From NCBI GenBank assembly GCA_951230915.1, contig OX579636.1:23371567-23435566 (forward strand): a stretch of 64,000 bases of DNA, given 5' to 3'. Source of the stretch: Antitrichia curtipendula. Taxonomy: Eukaryota; Streptophyta; Bryopsida; Hypnales; Leucodontaceae. Each line of letters begins with the position of its first letter. The stretch's first letter is position 1. Positions 39,711 to 53,510 of this stretch are shown here, in pieces. The notes beneath the pieces were generated by a model. That model ran no database searches. It worked only from the letters and a program-made list of their open reading frames with translations, and was not told where the DNA came from. A program made the position numbers and the translations under genes.

Positions 39711-39877
39711 CAGTTTCTTTGATTAAAATGGCGCAATTCCAGCCTTAAAAGTGTGACACAAATCTACTCAAAGCTTTTTTTAAACTAGGAAACGTACAGA
39801 CTTACGCTTCAGGCTGCGCGTCCTGAAAGTGCCAAATTAAGTCGTGGAATTCCGCCCATTTACAGAATTGACGTTTC
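39711..39877. mobile_element. TA-flanked foldback element, copy D (degenerate, 4CL-like promoter)
   Basis: The words TTAAAATGGCGCAATTCC and GGAATTCCGCCCATTTACAG are inverted partners matching the ends of copies A-C. It is shorter (about 165 bp) and more decayed. It lies about 370 bp upstream of the ATG. Confidence 0.55.
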
Positions 39878-40136
39878 TGTTCAAGCTAGACCCCACATAC
39901 TGTATACGTAATTCAAATTCTTGAAGAGTCCGTCTTATGTGTACAGGAAATTGCATATAATCTTGAGGTCTTGCACTCTTGTGCGCAGCTTCGATCTCCA
40001 TTCCCTAAATCGAACAGGGATCGATATCCAACTCCAGGATTCTCGGGAAGCAGTTTGATTCCACATTAATTAACCGCTGTTGTCACGTCTTGCACTTGTC
40101 GACACGAAGCCGAACAAAAGCCAAAAAAGTACAGAG

Positions 40137-40900
40137 GATCTGTGGATGTTGCCACACAATGGTTGTCGCCATGACGCCATATATGTATCTGAAGAATCGA
40201 ATATTCCTCCCTTTTTGATTTTGTGTTTGCGAGAGACTAATGGCAATCCCTGGTGCCTCTCACCAGCTTTCCACCGCAACCTTCGCTTTTTCCTTTTTCT
40301 TTTCTTGTCTGGCAGCGTGCAAGTTTCAAATCTAGTATACTCAATTGTTTGAACGAAAAAGTTTCAAGTCTATCTTTTAGATTAGATCATCATTGTGCAT
40401 CATGCAAAGTCTAAATACATGATGATTATATCTTTGTTCCTTTCTATCAGAAGCTCTCAAATGATTTTGCACTCGCTCAAGACAAATTCAAAGTGGAAAT
40501 TGGACTAAGAAGCACCGTGTCAAACCACAAAATGGTTGTCGCCACGTAATTATGTATGCATCTGAAGTATCGAAGATTCCTCCCTTTTTTTTAATTTGTG
40601 TTTACAAGAGTCAGAGATTAATATAATGGCAGTCCCTGGTGCCTTTTTCCCCTTTTCTTTTCTTATGAGAATCATGGAAATCAATGTTTCGCCTTTTCTT
40701 GTCTGGCAGCGTGCATGTTACTATGGACTATAGCTCTTACAAGAGCCGTGAGGGTGTTGGACATATCAGTATCATTGCAAGTCTGAATAGAGACACAGAC
40801 AGGGAGATTAATATCTTGGTTCTTTTCAGAGAATATCATTCAGAAGTTTCCAAATGATTTTGCACTATTTAAATTCCAACTGGAAATTGGAGTAGTGTCC
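40137..40900. repeat. Tandem duplication of about 380 bp
   Basis: 40137-40514 and 40515-40900 share, in order, ATGGTTGTCGCCA, TATGTAT/ATGCATCTGAAG, ATTCCTCCCTTTTT, CCCTGGTGCCT, TTCTTGTCTGGCAGCGTGCA, AAATGATTTTGCACT and TGGAAATTGGA. The units have diverged by substitutions and small indels. Confidence 0.8.
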
Positions 40901-41147
40901 TTTCGTGTCCAAATTAAATTAAATTTCTAGTGTGTCCTGTTCTATCATCATTTGACATTCAGTTAACTATGCAATTCTTCACCAACCTGTGCTTCCTGTG
41001 AAACACGTCGGCAGCCTCCTCCAGAATTCCCTCGTCACGACGATTTGTGCCACTGAGTCTACAAATCTGCGTCCTACAGTAGGCTCCTTAGCCCACCTCA
41101 ATCCTCACTTCCAATTGCAGAAAATCCAAAATAAAATCTCGACAGAC

Positions 41148-41538
41148 TATGGTAGAAGTACCTATTCCTGATAATTTCAGCCTGTATGAGGAGGGGAATT
41201 CGTGGAGAAACTGAGCTCAATCTGTGCACACACACGCATGAGAAAGAATGGAAAAAAAAAAAAAAAAAAATTTACTTCTCCAAGAATTAATATTTTTTTC
41301 AATATAAAGGTGGATTTTTCATTGGGACTCATTCCAGTCTCACACTCTCACAGACTCACCTATTGTGGTTAGCCCTGGCACTTCTTCCTAAGCAAGAAAG
41401 GAAGAGAGATGAATGGACGAGAAGGTGCAAACAAAGAATCTTTCTCAATGAATTATAGTACATTCAAGTATTGTCTATAATAGGTCAACCTAAAAAGTCA
41501 TGACAGAGGGGCTGTTTGAAATAGGTACTTCTACCATA
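41148..41538. mobile_element. MITE with TATGGTAGAA inverted repeats, second copy
   Basis: The arms 41148-41166 and 41520-41538 are exact 19-bp inverted repeats, TATGGTAGAAGTACCTATT. The ends resemble those of the element at 32561-32986. The interior contains an A-run of about 18 at 41250. Confidence 0.75.
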
Positions 41539-41739
41539 ATTTAGAATCTAGGACATATCCAATACCTAAATCAAAATTTCAAAACATGATGAGATCCTGT
41601 GGAGGGGATCTACGTACATAATTGGTTGTTGACTTTTCAACGCTCATGTGGCACCATCCCATTGGCAACCCATCACCATTGCTATTACATAACCTTCTTT
41701 CCTTTCAACTTGCTTCCTACACCCTTGGATGATTTTATA

Positions 41740-43990
41740 AATTTTGCTCCATATAATGAATGGGTAAGTCCATAGTTATAGTCCCTAAAAAGTATAAAAG
41801 AATTTTTGCATGGCAAGATATTAAAAAATTAAATACTATACCTAAAAAAAAATATTTTTCTTTGCCTTTTACAGAGGCCATTTTAGATAATGTCATGGGG
41901 CTTGAATGGTATTTTTTTAAGGACGATTTTTTAAGATATAATCAATTGTAAATAATTGAAGAAGATAGGGGTATATGACATATTTTTATAATTAATTTAG
42001 AGATGTATGCTTCTAATGTTATGTTGTTTTGACTATGCAATGGAGCTGCATCATTTCAAAAGTAAGCTGAAGTTGTTTTCCAAGAGTATCTTGGAAATTT
42101 TATGGAAATTTTCTTCAATGATTTTTGTGTGTTTAATTCAAAGGCTATAGTATAAATTTAAAAAAATGTTTCATGAAATGTCACCAATTCAAAAACTCCT
42201 TAAATGCCGCTAAATGCCAATTTGTAGTTTATTATAGAAAATTACTAGGATATATTGTTAAAAAATAATAATTAGTATTGACCTTGAAATAGTGTCCAAA
42301 ATAGTTAAATTGACTATCCCTATTTCTATTATGCAAGTAAGGGAATTCTTAGGACATATTACTTACTATAGGCATTTTATCTTTAATTAAGATCAAATAG
42401 TATTACCACTTACCTGCCCTACTAAATTTTTTGGAAATAAGCTCAAATCCAATTTGAACAACTAATTTTGATAAGGCATTTGTCCAATTAAAAAATTATT
42501 ATTATCATCGTCCAATTTAATATCACCAAATTGAAGCTAATGCTTCTAAGTCTATATAGATGCTAGTAATATTGTTATTGATTGTATCTCACATTACCAA
42601 TTGTTTGAAGTAAATGTCATCTATATGAAATATGTTGCTATATTAAATTATTTATTTACTAATATCTTTCCAATAGTTTATGAACTTAAACAAAAATAGG
42701 CCGTAATAAAGTTTAAAAAGTGCACCTTATACCTTAATTGGATGCACTTTATATATGCAAGGGCAAGATGGGATGTTAAGGAGGTGTAACTACCAAAATC
42801 ATGTTAACGATATATTAGTTGGATGTCATTTAAATGTCTGTAGCAATCATTTTGTTGGTGCTATCACAACTCAAAAAGTCCTATTGGTAGAATATTAGTA
42901 GTCATCATTGTTTAAAGATGCTCATAATTTTGCCAAATGGTGTGACCCATGCCAAAGAACTTGGGAACTTTCTTTTTCTAACGCTATGCCTTTAAATATT
43001 CTAATGTCCATTGCCCCTTTTGAAAAATGGGGTATAGATTTTGTTGGCCTAATAGCTCATGCTACTAAAATTGGAAAAAAAAGATATATTTTAGTTGCTC
43101 CAGATTATGCAACTAAATAGGAAGAAGCTATCACTTCAAGAAACGATGATGTATGAACTAGAATTGCTTGTTTCTTTTACAATAACGAAATATTCTAATT
43201 TGGATGCCTTAAAGAATTAATTAATGATAGGGATATCCATTTTTGTTGAATGTAATTTTTTACCTAATTGGAAATATCCAAAAAGGTGGATTCAATCGCT
43301 AGGGAGGCCATTTTGCTAGGTTGTGTAATTAGGTTGTTACTTATTATTTTATGATAACTTAATTGATTAATTTTCATAAATCAAAATTTTCTTTTAACAA
43401 GTATTATCTAATAATTTCTACAACAACATCCCGCTTTTAATTCTACAATTCTTTTTATTTTCTAATTTCCTTTATTGCCACGTTGGTTACGTTATGCCCA
43501 TGGCATTGCACCATGTCCACCTTTCACCAATTGACGTTAGATTTTCCAATCAAGCACAAACTCACACAATCACTTGTCAAATCCACATAGTCCAGTCACA
43601 CACAACTTTTATAGATAATATTTTTATTTCTCCAAATAATCATAATCACAATTGGTTACAATGGTTCACTTGACCTTTCATCTACCAAATGGATTATATC
43701 CTTGCTAAACTCATTAATTGGAAACTAACTAACTAATAGAGCATGTTCACACTATAATTCTTATTCCCTTGGTAATTCTTTTTATATTTAGCCTATATTC
43801 TACCAATTGGATAAGTTTCAACTTGCTAGCCATACTACAATTTCCTTAATAAAACTATCCAAGAGTTAACAAATCAATTCATGATTAAACAGAAGAAAAC
43901 TACTCCCTATCACCCTAGAACTAATGGACAAATGGAGAAAACTAATGGATTTACAAAAACTATTAGTTAAAAATGAACCATTCAATAAAA
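41740..43990 (+). pseudogene. Decayed Ty3/gypsy retrotransposon polyprotein (RT to integrase)
   Basis: Fragments of pol appear in order but with many stops and frame changes. Reverse transcriptase is at about 41760-42140: KKLNTIPKKKYFSLPF, then NVMGLEWYFFKDDF, then a FQEYLGNFMEIFFNDFCV block where the active site is normally YLDD/FLDD-like and here reads FFNDF. A GHITYYRHF block follows near 42350, then an RNase H remnant. Integrase follows at 42908-43120 (CDPCQRT, APFEKWGIDFVG, KKRYILVAPDYATK), with LKELINDRDIHF at about 43210. The integrase end TPYHPRTNGQMEKTNG is at about 43900, separated by about 590 bp of unrelated DNA that must be an insertion. I found no LTRs. It cannot encode a working enzyme. 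Confidence 0.85.
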
Positions 43991-44507
43991 AAATAGTTCA
44001 TTAAATATATTAATAAGTATGCTAATTAGGTCACAATTGATAAAAATATATAAATTGCAATTAACAATATGCATTATAAATCTTGCTTCATTATGTTTTA
44101 TTATATTTATTTCATTAAAATATAAAATATTTGAAGGAACTTTTATTAAAATAATATTTTAAAAGTATAATATAGTTTTTAAAAATATTAAATTTTATAA
44201 ATGTTAATTCTATTATAAAATATTTAACTTGATTTTTTAAATAATATCAAGACTAATAATAATGTGTTCTAACTTGGAATATGAATTTTATTATATATAA
44301 TATATAATCTATCTATGATTAGCAATAATTTTTTAATTCTTTACAAATAAATTTATTGTTAATTTTAATTTTAATTTTAATTTTAATTTTAAATTGTATA
44401 TTAATAGTATATTAATTAATAATCTTAATAATATAATATTTTGAAATTTTATATTATAGAATATTTTAAAAATATTAATTTTAAATCTTTTAAATCTTTT
44501 TATCTTT
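43991..44507. other. Very AT-rich spacer
   Basis: I see no gene. It contains a short TTTTAA tandem run near 44360. Confidence 0.6.
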
Positions 44508-45460
44508 TAACCCCTAAAGGCCCAAGGCCTTTTCTCTGCCAAAAAACACTCAAAACTGCCATTTCTATAGCAAAGAGTAAAAAAAACTGAAAATTGTTTT
44601 TTTTTCACATCTAATTGTTGGATCTTATACCTAACTAGTATAAGAATGTGTGGAATTTGTTTTAGAATTTTTGACAGCACAAATTGCAAGATATTTGCAT
44701 TTAAAGTGAAAAAAATAAGTTTTTCAGCACATTGCAAGACTAGATTTTTTGACTTCAAACATTTTTAACTTAAAATTTTGCACTACAGCATTTTGAGCTT
44801 TAAATCTTTGTATTAGAGAATTGAGTTGAGAGTCCAGGAAAAAAAAAGTTCAAAAAGTCTTAATTATCATTCTTAAAAAAATTGTTAAATAGAAGTAGGT
44901 ACAAGATAGAAGGAAAATCTAAAATATTCATATATTTTAGATGGAATTAAAATGCACTAATCCCAATGGTGAAACTGTTCTAGCAAGTAAACTAAACCAT
45001 GCAAAAAAAAATTTGAAAATTTTGGAAAATTGCATTCAGAAATGAATCCTAGAAGTTATTTTTTTCAAGAAGATGCTCTAAATGCCCCAAAACAAGAATG
45101 TCCATAACTTTCTCATAACAAATCCAAATGAAATGAATCAAAGCTTTCCAGATAGAAAAAAAAATATTCTATGAGAAAAAAAATATTCTATGAGAAAAAA
45201 AATATTTTAAAAAAAATTTCAAATTTTTGAAAATTTTCTTTTTGTTGCCCAAGCTGCCCCTCGTCCTCTATTTTGAGCTTATTTGGTCATAACTGTTGTT
45301 CCCAGGCACCGATTGTGAAAAAAATTATATTCCCACAAAGCTTATCAGGTTTTCTATCTTCAAAAAAAATTTCAAAAAATCACGACAAAATTTAAGCCCG
45401 TAGGTACCTGCCCAAAATCCCATTTGGCCCCCGAAGGGACAATGGTCTTTTACGGGTTAA
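44508..45460. mobile_element. TTAA/CCCC-terminus element, copy 2
   Basis: It begins TTAACCCCTAAAGGCCCAAG and ends TCTTTTACGGGTTAA, 953 bp including both TTAA. The non-coding body aligns with copies 1, 3 and 4: AAAACTGCCATTTCT, ATTGCAAGATATTTGCATTT and CCAGGCACCGATTG are shared landmarks. Confidence 0.85.
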
Positions 45461-46475
45461 GTTTCACTGTTCCGAAACCAAAATTGACAAAAGAAAATAT
45501 ACTTGAAGAAATTAAAGTGCAAATGCAATTTTTGTAACATCCATTGTTTGCTATTTTATTGATAAAAATATTTTGAAACATGAAAAATTACAAGAAAAAT
45601 ATCATTATTGATGATCATGAACAAAAAACAAAAAACTAAACAAATTTGTTGAAGTTGAATAATCATAGGAGAGCATTTGCAAACTAAAGTAAATTTTCTA
45701 ATGATAAAATAGCAATTTCAGTTCAAAATTGGATTTGAAGTTAAATAGCATGAAATATGAATAATGGTCAATGAAATAAAAATAATCTATCACAAATTTT
45801 ATATTAATTTTATATTATTAAATGAGACATCAATAATGACATTCAATATTCAATAGATTATTTTAACTTGCCCAACTACATTAATACAACAGAATGTTGA
45901 ATGCTTTGTAAAAAGATGAGATGAATTATTCAATAATAGATTAATTAAAAAAATATGAAAATCATATATATATGATTATACGAGAACGGAGCCCGTTGCA
46001 ATGCAACGGCAACGTAACATGGTGTTCTCGAGCAACTGAAGCTTTGCAATGTCCTTAGGGTTAAGCTCTGCGATGGAAGCAGTTATGCACACGCACGCAT
46101 AGACACATGGCGATGAAAAAGGGATGAAAAATCGGGATAGAAAAAATGGGATGAAAACGTGACCATCTTTGTGACAGAGGGTCGTGATAAATAGCGTGAC
46201 AGTCTGTACTTAATATAATAGATATCAAATTTCTAATTTTTCTTTGAAGCTTGACATGGTTGCCATAATTATTTGCTATTCTAAAAATTCAATAAAAATC
46301 TGCTTTCTAAAAATATAATAATCAATTATTATGTTAGAAATGTAATTGACTCTTAAATCTAATTGATATTTTATTACTAAAAAGATAAAATTTAAAGAAT
46401 ATGAAGTTATTTCATACACTCACAAGTAAACTACGCCCTAAAAGAAAACTAAGCATAAAATATCAATAATTGTTG

Positions 46476-46539
<64 letters not shown>

Positions 46540-47473
46540 CACACACACACACACAAATGAGCTACCTATTTGTAAATAAATAAGTTATAAATACTTACTT
46601 TCTAATGTCATGTACTTGTGACAATAAGTGCAATTAATAACAAATTGTTGTAAAATAAAAATTGAATGGATCACCAAATTTGGTGGATGTTAGCTGTCGA
46701 AAGTATCATATAATTGTATAATTGTTTCCAAAAATAAAATTATGATAAGGGACGAAGTAATTAAGTATAAATTCTTTCACCTTTGGTTTCGTATATTTTT
46801 AATTTTTCTAAATTTCATTCCCTAAAATCACATATATTTTCTTTTTAAAACACTAAAATTACATCAGAATGTAATTAGCTCATTGTGCTTAATTGAGATT
46901 TCAGACATTAGAATTTTATCAAATTCAAGCGTTTAAATACAGAAAGGTATGTACATATAAATGAATGAATTTTACTATTTCAAAACATCTTCATAATGAT
47001 AAAGTAAATAAATTTGTATCTAAATTTTCAAATGATATCCACAAATGCATCTATTGATGAAATTCATCTAAGAATTTCTAAATTTGTGTATTCAAGTCTA
47101 TATATTATATTATATATACAATAATATTGAACATAAATTGTTTCTACACTTTAACACTTTGCTTAAGTATGAATGCCTAAAAAAATTTGAACTTTGCAAT
47201 GTTAAAAGAACTTGAATACTGATACCTTATTCATTTGCAACAGCAAATGAAGCACAAAACTAAACGTGTGTTCTATTATGATAAAATTGAGATATGCAAA
47301 CACTATGTAATTGCAAGAAAAAACACAAGACTAGGATAACATCTTATAGTCCAATATAGAAACACTACTTGTTGGCCTTGAGTAGAGAAAGTGGATGTTC
47401 ATTTAGCAACTATGCAAGAGATATGAGAATCCATGGAATGTCCCCAAAAAACTATTTTGATGATCCAACCATA
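45461..47473. other. AT-rich spacer with a GC island and a microsatellite
   Basis: I see no gene. At 45975-46215 there is a more GC-rich block headed by the near-perfect palindrome CCGTTGCAATGCAACGG. At about 46476-46553 lies an (AT)n/(AC)n microsatellite. Confidence 0.5.
46476..46553. repeat. (AT)n-(AC)n dinucleotide microsatellite
   Basis: About 25 units of AT, briefly interrupted by GT, run into about 8 units of AC. Confidence 0.95.
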
Positions 47474-48420
47474 TTTAACCCACAAAGTTCCAAGGCCTTT
47501 TTTCCATCAAAAAACACTTAAAACTGCCATTTCCTTTACAAAGAGCAAATAACTTTAAGTTTTATTTTTATTTTTTCAAATTTGACCGTAGGATCTTGCA
47601 CTAGACTAGTATAAGAATGTATAAAAGAAATTTCAAAAACTTTGACCTCATAGTTTGCAAGATATCTGCATTTAAAGTGAAGAAAACAAGTTTTTTTACA
47701 CCTTGCTTGATTAGAAAGAAAATTAGTTCTTTGATTTTATACCTTCTTAACTTAAAATTTTTGCACTACTAATTTTGATTTTCTAAATTTTCATGGTAAA
47801 GAATTGAGTTGAAAATCTAAGAAAAAAAATTCAACAAAAAAATTACTTAATTTTCACTCATTAAAAAATTGTTAAGTAGAAATGCATTAAAGATTGAATG
47901 GAAAACTAAACCATTAATAACTTTAAGATGGAATTGAAATACAATAATTCCAATGGTGAGATTGTTTTAGCAAGAAAACCTTAAAATTTCTAACAATTTT
48001 TTTTTTAAATTGTAAAAATTGCATTAAAAAATGAATTCTCTAAGTTATTTTTTCAAGAAGATGCTTAGATTGCCCAAAAACAGGATTGGCAATAACTTTC
48101 TCATCACTAGTCCAAATAGAATGAATCAAAGCTTCAGATGTAGAAAAAAAATATAATCTTTGAGGAAAAAAAACTAAAATTTAAAACATTCATATATTTT
48201 TATTTATTTTTGATTGCCCATCAAGTTGCTTTTAGGACTTATAGTGTCGTAACTTTTTCTCCCAGGCACCAATTGAAACAAAAATTATATCCCCAAAAGC
48301 TAATCTGATTTCCTAACTTTGAAAAAAGTTTCAAAAAAATCATGTAAAAAATTGAAATCACATAAGCCTACCCGAAATCCCAAAAGTCCCTTGCAGGGAT
48401 TTTGGGACTTTAGAGATTGA
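47474..48420. mobile_element. TTAA/CCCC-terminus element, copy 3
   Basis: It begins TTAACCCACAAAGTTCCAAG; the right end is decayed (GGGACTTTAGAGATTGA). The body parallels copy 2 along its whole length (CCAAGGCCTTTT, AAAACTGCCATTTCC, TTTGCAAGATATCTGCATTT, CCCAGGCACCAATTG). Confidence 0.75.
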
Positions 48421-51400
48421 TCATATAATATAGTATTAAATATATCTAAATTATATTTAAGAAGAATAAAATAAAATAATATTATGGTAAATTTTAATCA
48501 TATGGATATCACAAATATATTCAAGTGTATTAATCCCAATCAACAAACATTAGATGGATTCTAAAATAGGTATGACCTAAAAATTTTGAGGTTTTCATTA
48601 AAATATTTATCATATGCATTATGTACAGAAATCATTTCTATGATAAAATCTAAAAACATAGACAGATAGCTAAAATCAATTTCAAAATAAAAACATTAAA
48701 CATCTATCAAATCAAATTATATTTTACATGAGAACTTTTAAATTGTTGGGTAAATTTCTTCTTGAATCAATGACAAAAACACAGCCATAGATGTAATCAT
48801 GAAAACATCATTTCATCTAATATTAAAAATTTTACACTTAAATATTATTGTACACTTGTGTTTATTTCTTCTTGAAGAAAATTAAACTATTAGAATTTTA
48901 GTTTGTAATAAAAGTATTCTAAAATACTTCATTTTATTATGCATAAAAAATATAAAAGTTTAGATAAAAATTTGAAAAATGTGCATTGACTACAAAATGG
49001 TTGAGTAGGTGTTGAAGTTAATATGAGATTTTAGTTATAATCTATATATCATTTTTGAAAATATATTGATCATTAATTTTAGTATAATTAGAAAGGTTAA
49101 GCTAAGGAGATGTATAAATTGATACGATTGGCAAATAAATTGACACAATTGATAAAAAATTACAAACAATTAGACAATGGATTTTTTGTTTGGTATTTTT
49201 ATGATTTATAATAGATTTTATTCAGTTTGTTTTGATATAAGATTTTAACCCCTTCAGAACTAAGATAGTCTTATTTTTTAATATTTTTTTTATTTTTTTT
49301 ATTTTTTTAATTAAATTTTTTTAAGGGGACTTCTAAATAAAAGTAGTAAAAAGTGATCTATGGATCATATTAATTGTTAAGATATGCTCTTCACTCCCGT
49401 TCACTCTAGTTCACTCTAGTTATAAAGACAACTAGGGATTAGATTAAAATCCCTAATACCAATACTAGAGGAAGAGAACTATTTATATGTTCTTTGTCCT
49501 CATTATATAGTTTCAAACCTACTTTGAATATATTGACTTCTTTCTTCTTGTGTACTTTGGTTTTACAATCTTTTGTAGTTTTGTTTTGTTTTTTATTCTC
49601 AACAATAATTAAGACCACTTCAAAGCCACATTTTTTTTGGTCTCACTACCTCAAAGGCCTAATGACCAAAAAAAATTGATGAGATTATTCGAAAACTCTT
49701 TAAAAATGCAATCCGATTTTTTAAATTATTTCCACATAGTTTAGTAATATTTTATAAATATTCAAAGTTTAGAGCATAGGATATCCTATATTTAATACTA
49801 TATTCACCTTGAATGGACCCCCTTAAAGTACAAAATGTCTCAACTTTCATTGGTTACTTTAGAAACTCCTCACTTCTCATTGGTTGCTATTGAAAAGTTG
49901 TGGTGGTTTTATAGAAGGACTTGGGACATCCTGTAACATAGATTATTAATTCTCAATCAAGACACTCATCTTCCAAAAGGGAAACAAACACCTTCTACTC
50001 AAAAAAACATTCAACTTTAAAAAAATCAAACCAAGTATAATACAACCAAACATAGATACTGAACAGTTTCTAATTTAGTAAATGACATTCAAAACATGCA
50101 ACCACATACAAATGATCAAAATCTCCAACTTGGCTACGCAACAACCATAATTAAAATATGAATAACAATAGCCATTAGAAATTCACATATTTAAATCTCA
50201 AAACTAAAAAAGACAAAATAGACACGCACCTTTCTACATTTATCTACAAATTCTACATCAAACACATTGATACCAACTAGGCAATCATACACTTCAAAGA
50301 CACATACATCCAATTTGCACAAACTTTGTTGCATTAATTTGAATATAAAACTACATACTTAGTCAAATATTACACACACAACAAACAAGAAAGATGTAGC
50401 CAACTTGGGTTAGGACTCGCATGCTTGTCTCTAGTAGTGGGTGAAAAAAAACTTGGTTGCTTTAATCCTAATAGGAACCAATCAACAATTGCCAACCATC
50501 TAATTTGGTCTCCCAACTACCATGTTGTATAACTGTTGACTTGGATTTTGCAATCACGCACTAGCTACCACTATACAACCAACTAGGATTCACTCTCACT
50601 ACTCCGCCCATTTGGACTTTTCATGCCCCTTTTATACTATTCAATACCAAATTAGCAAACTAACCTACCAAAACTAGGGGAAAAGAATTGAAGTTCAAAA
50701 TTTCAAAGCCAACTAGCAATTCTACAAGTTTCAATCCTCTAAAGGACTAAAGCACATTTTGGACATAAATTGTCAATAATTGCTACTTTTTAGGTCATTG
50801 AGGAAAAAAAAGTAAAAAAAATATTTTTGGAAGTTAAACCATATAAATTTGTATTAGGTTGCCATGGTAATATGTGGAAAATTTTCAATAACTTTGATTG
50901 CATATATTGAAAGATAATAGTGTTTGAAGTTAGAAGGAAATTTTTTTTTCCAACCTTATATAACAATGACAATAGACTTTAACTCCTCCTAGAGTCAATT
51001 TGTATTACACAAGGGTGTTTTTTAGATGATTGCATCATATATTATATAATGACTAAGTTTTGATTTGAGCATCCCTGTCTATGGGGGACATATTCACATC
51101 TTTTGTCCAAATTTCAAAACAATCCATTCAAAATTGACTTGAGTTTGTAGGAATGTGTCCAAATTTTCAATTGATCGTTCAATGACCACTCGGTTCTTTA
51201 GGACTTAAGTCATGGAAGTATTTATTAAAGGCCGTTTTTAGGTTTGGGAGAACGGAAGGTGATGCAATTGGATGCTTCTACTTGACATATGGTTGACTTT
51301 ACTCAAGCACTAATAAAAAATTATAATATTTAATTTACAATTAATTTATGAAGGATTCTTTTTTTGTTGTTTAATTTTTTTTATTGTTTACAAGCACATG

Positions 51401-52406
51401 AAATTTATTCAAATTTTACTACCAGTATTAAAGTGATTTGATTATGAATCACCATGCATGCGAAACTAATTCCTAAACCATTCAATGATTTATTTCAATT
51501 TCAATAAAAATACATTAGATGAAAATCTTGTAGATATTGTAGTTTAAATTCTGCACAAAAGTTTCTTAATCCACAAGGGAATGAATATTCATTTTTGAAT
51601 ATTAATACCTAAATGACTAAAAGTTTCCTTCAAGGGGTGAACAATATATTGGTTTGTTTGATAGATTGGGTGAGTACATGTATGTCCCTTTAAATTTAAG
51701 CCAGCATTAACTAACACCATTTGACAATTACTATTCCCCAAGACCCTACTAGTCTCCTCCCTCCAAAATCACCTCCATATTGTTGTTTTTGAATGAAAGT
51801 ATGATTTTTCTAATAATCTTTGAAAAATGTAACCATAGAATCATGTTTACCACTATCAAATTAGTCTACACTACATTTTTCAAAGACTTTGAGTGTATGG
51901 ACTTTAGGATATCTTCAATCAAGATTTAGTTTTGGAAAAAAAAACTATTTTCTAGGAAAAATGATTCCAAGGGCCTATATCTCATATCTTCTCAAAAGAA
52001 GAATTTTTATTTTTTGACCAAATGCAATTATGAATAGTTAGGAATATGCATGCCAATTTTCAGAAGGATTAGAGCAATGAAAGATTGTTTTAGAGCCTTG
52101 CAATCAATTGGGGTACATTGGAAAAATAAAAATTTAACTTGATTGTGCTCATTCACTATTTGTTCCCCTTATCCACTTGTCTACTTAACCACTTATGGAT
52201 ATTTTTTCTCGAGATGACCTTTGAATGACTAGGTTTCTCTTCCAAAACAATCCACAATGAACATTTCATGGAGTGTTTGACTTTGAAAAATCACTCAAAG
52301 TATAATTTTTTAATACAATATTTGAAATAATTTAAATAAAAAATTTAAATTAGTTTATAGGACTTTCAACAAACTAGTTCCTAATAGTAGATGACAAATA
52401 TCTACT
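48421..52406. other. AT-rich intergenic DNA
   Basis: I see no gene. TTAACCCCTTCAGAAC at about 49246 looks like an orphan end of the TTAA/CCCC family. 50736-50960 resembles the left part of copies 2 and 3 (CCTCTAAAGGACTAAAG start), so it is probably a truncated relative. Confidence 0.5.
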
Positions 52407-53030
<624 letters not shown>

Positions 53031-53510
53031 TCTTAGCATACAATTTCAGGTGGAATACTATGTCCATTACAAATTTCCAAATGTGAATATAAAACTAATT
53101 GATTAAATATATTAATTTATCAAAATACATAAAATAAAATAAATTTTCACCTTGATGAAAAACATTTCTATTTAAAATCAAACAAAAAAAATCTGAGTCA
53201 TTCAACTTGCCATTTTATAAGTTGTCCAATACATGTTTATTGCATTCACCTTCACTCTTTACCAACTAATTTGATTAAATAAATTAAACCATATTTTCAC
53301 TTTCACTCTACAATTCTTTTAGTCATTTTTTATGAAATAGGATTCTTAAATTAATACCTGACATTGAACTAAAAATTGTAATCGTGAATTCATATTAGAG
53401 CTCATTGAAGTTGCAACATTGTTGTTGGTTTTTAAAAAAGCTCATACTAACTTTGTGGACAAAGTAGTAGGATTTCTAATTTGGATGGTAAACTTGTCAA
53501 ATGATGTTGG

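Larger units (their letters stand above)
39344..41147. promoter_or_regulatory. Upstream region of the 4CL-like gene
   Basis: No gene is seen. The region holds foldback copy D at 39711-39877 and an approximately 380-bp tandem duplication at 40137-40900. I cannot place a TATA box reliably. Confidence 0.4.
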
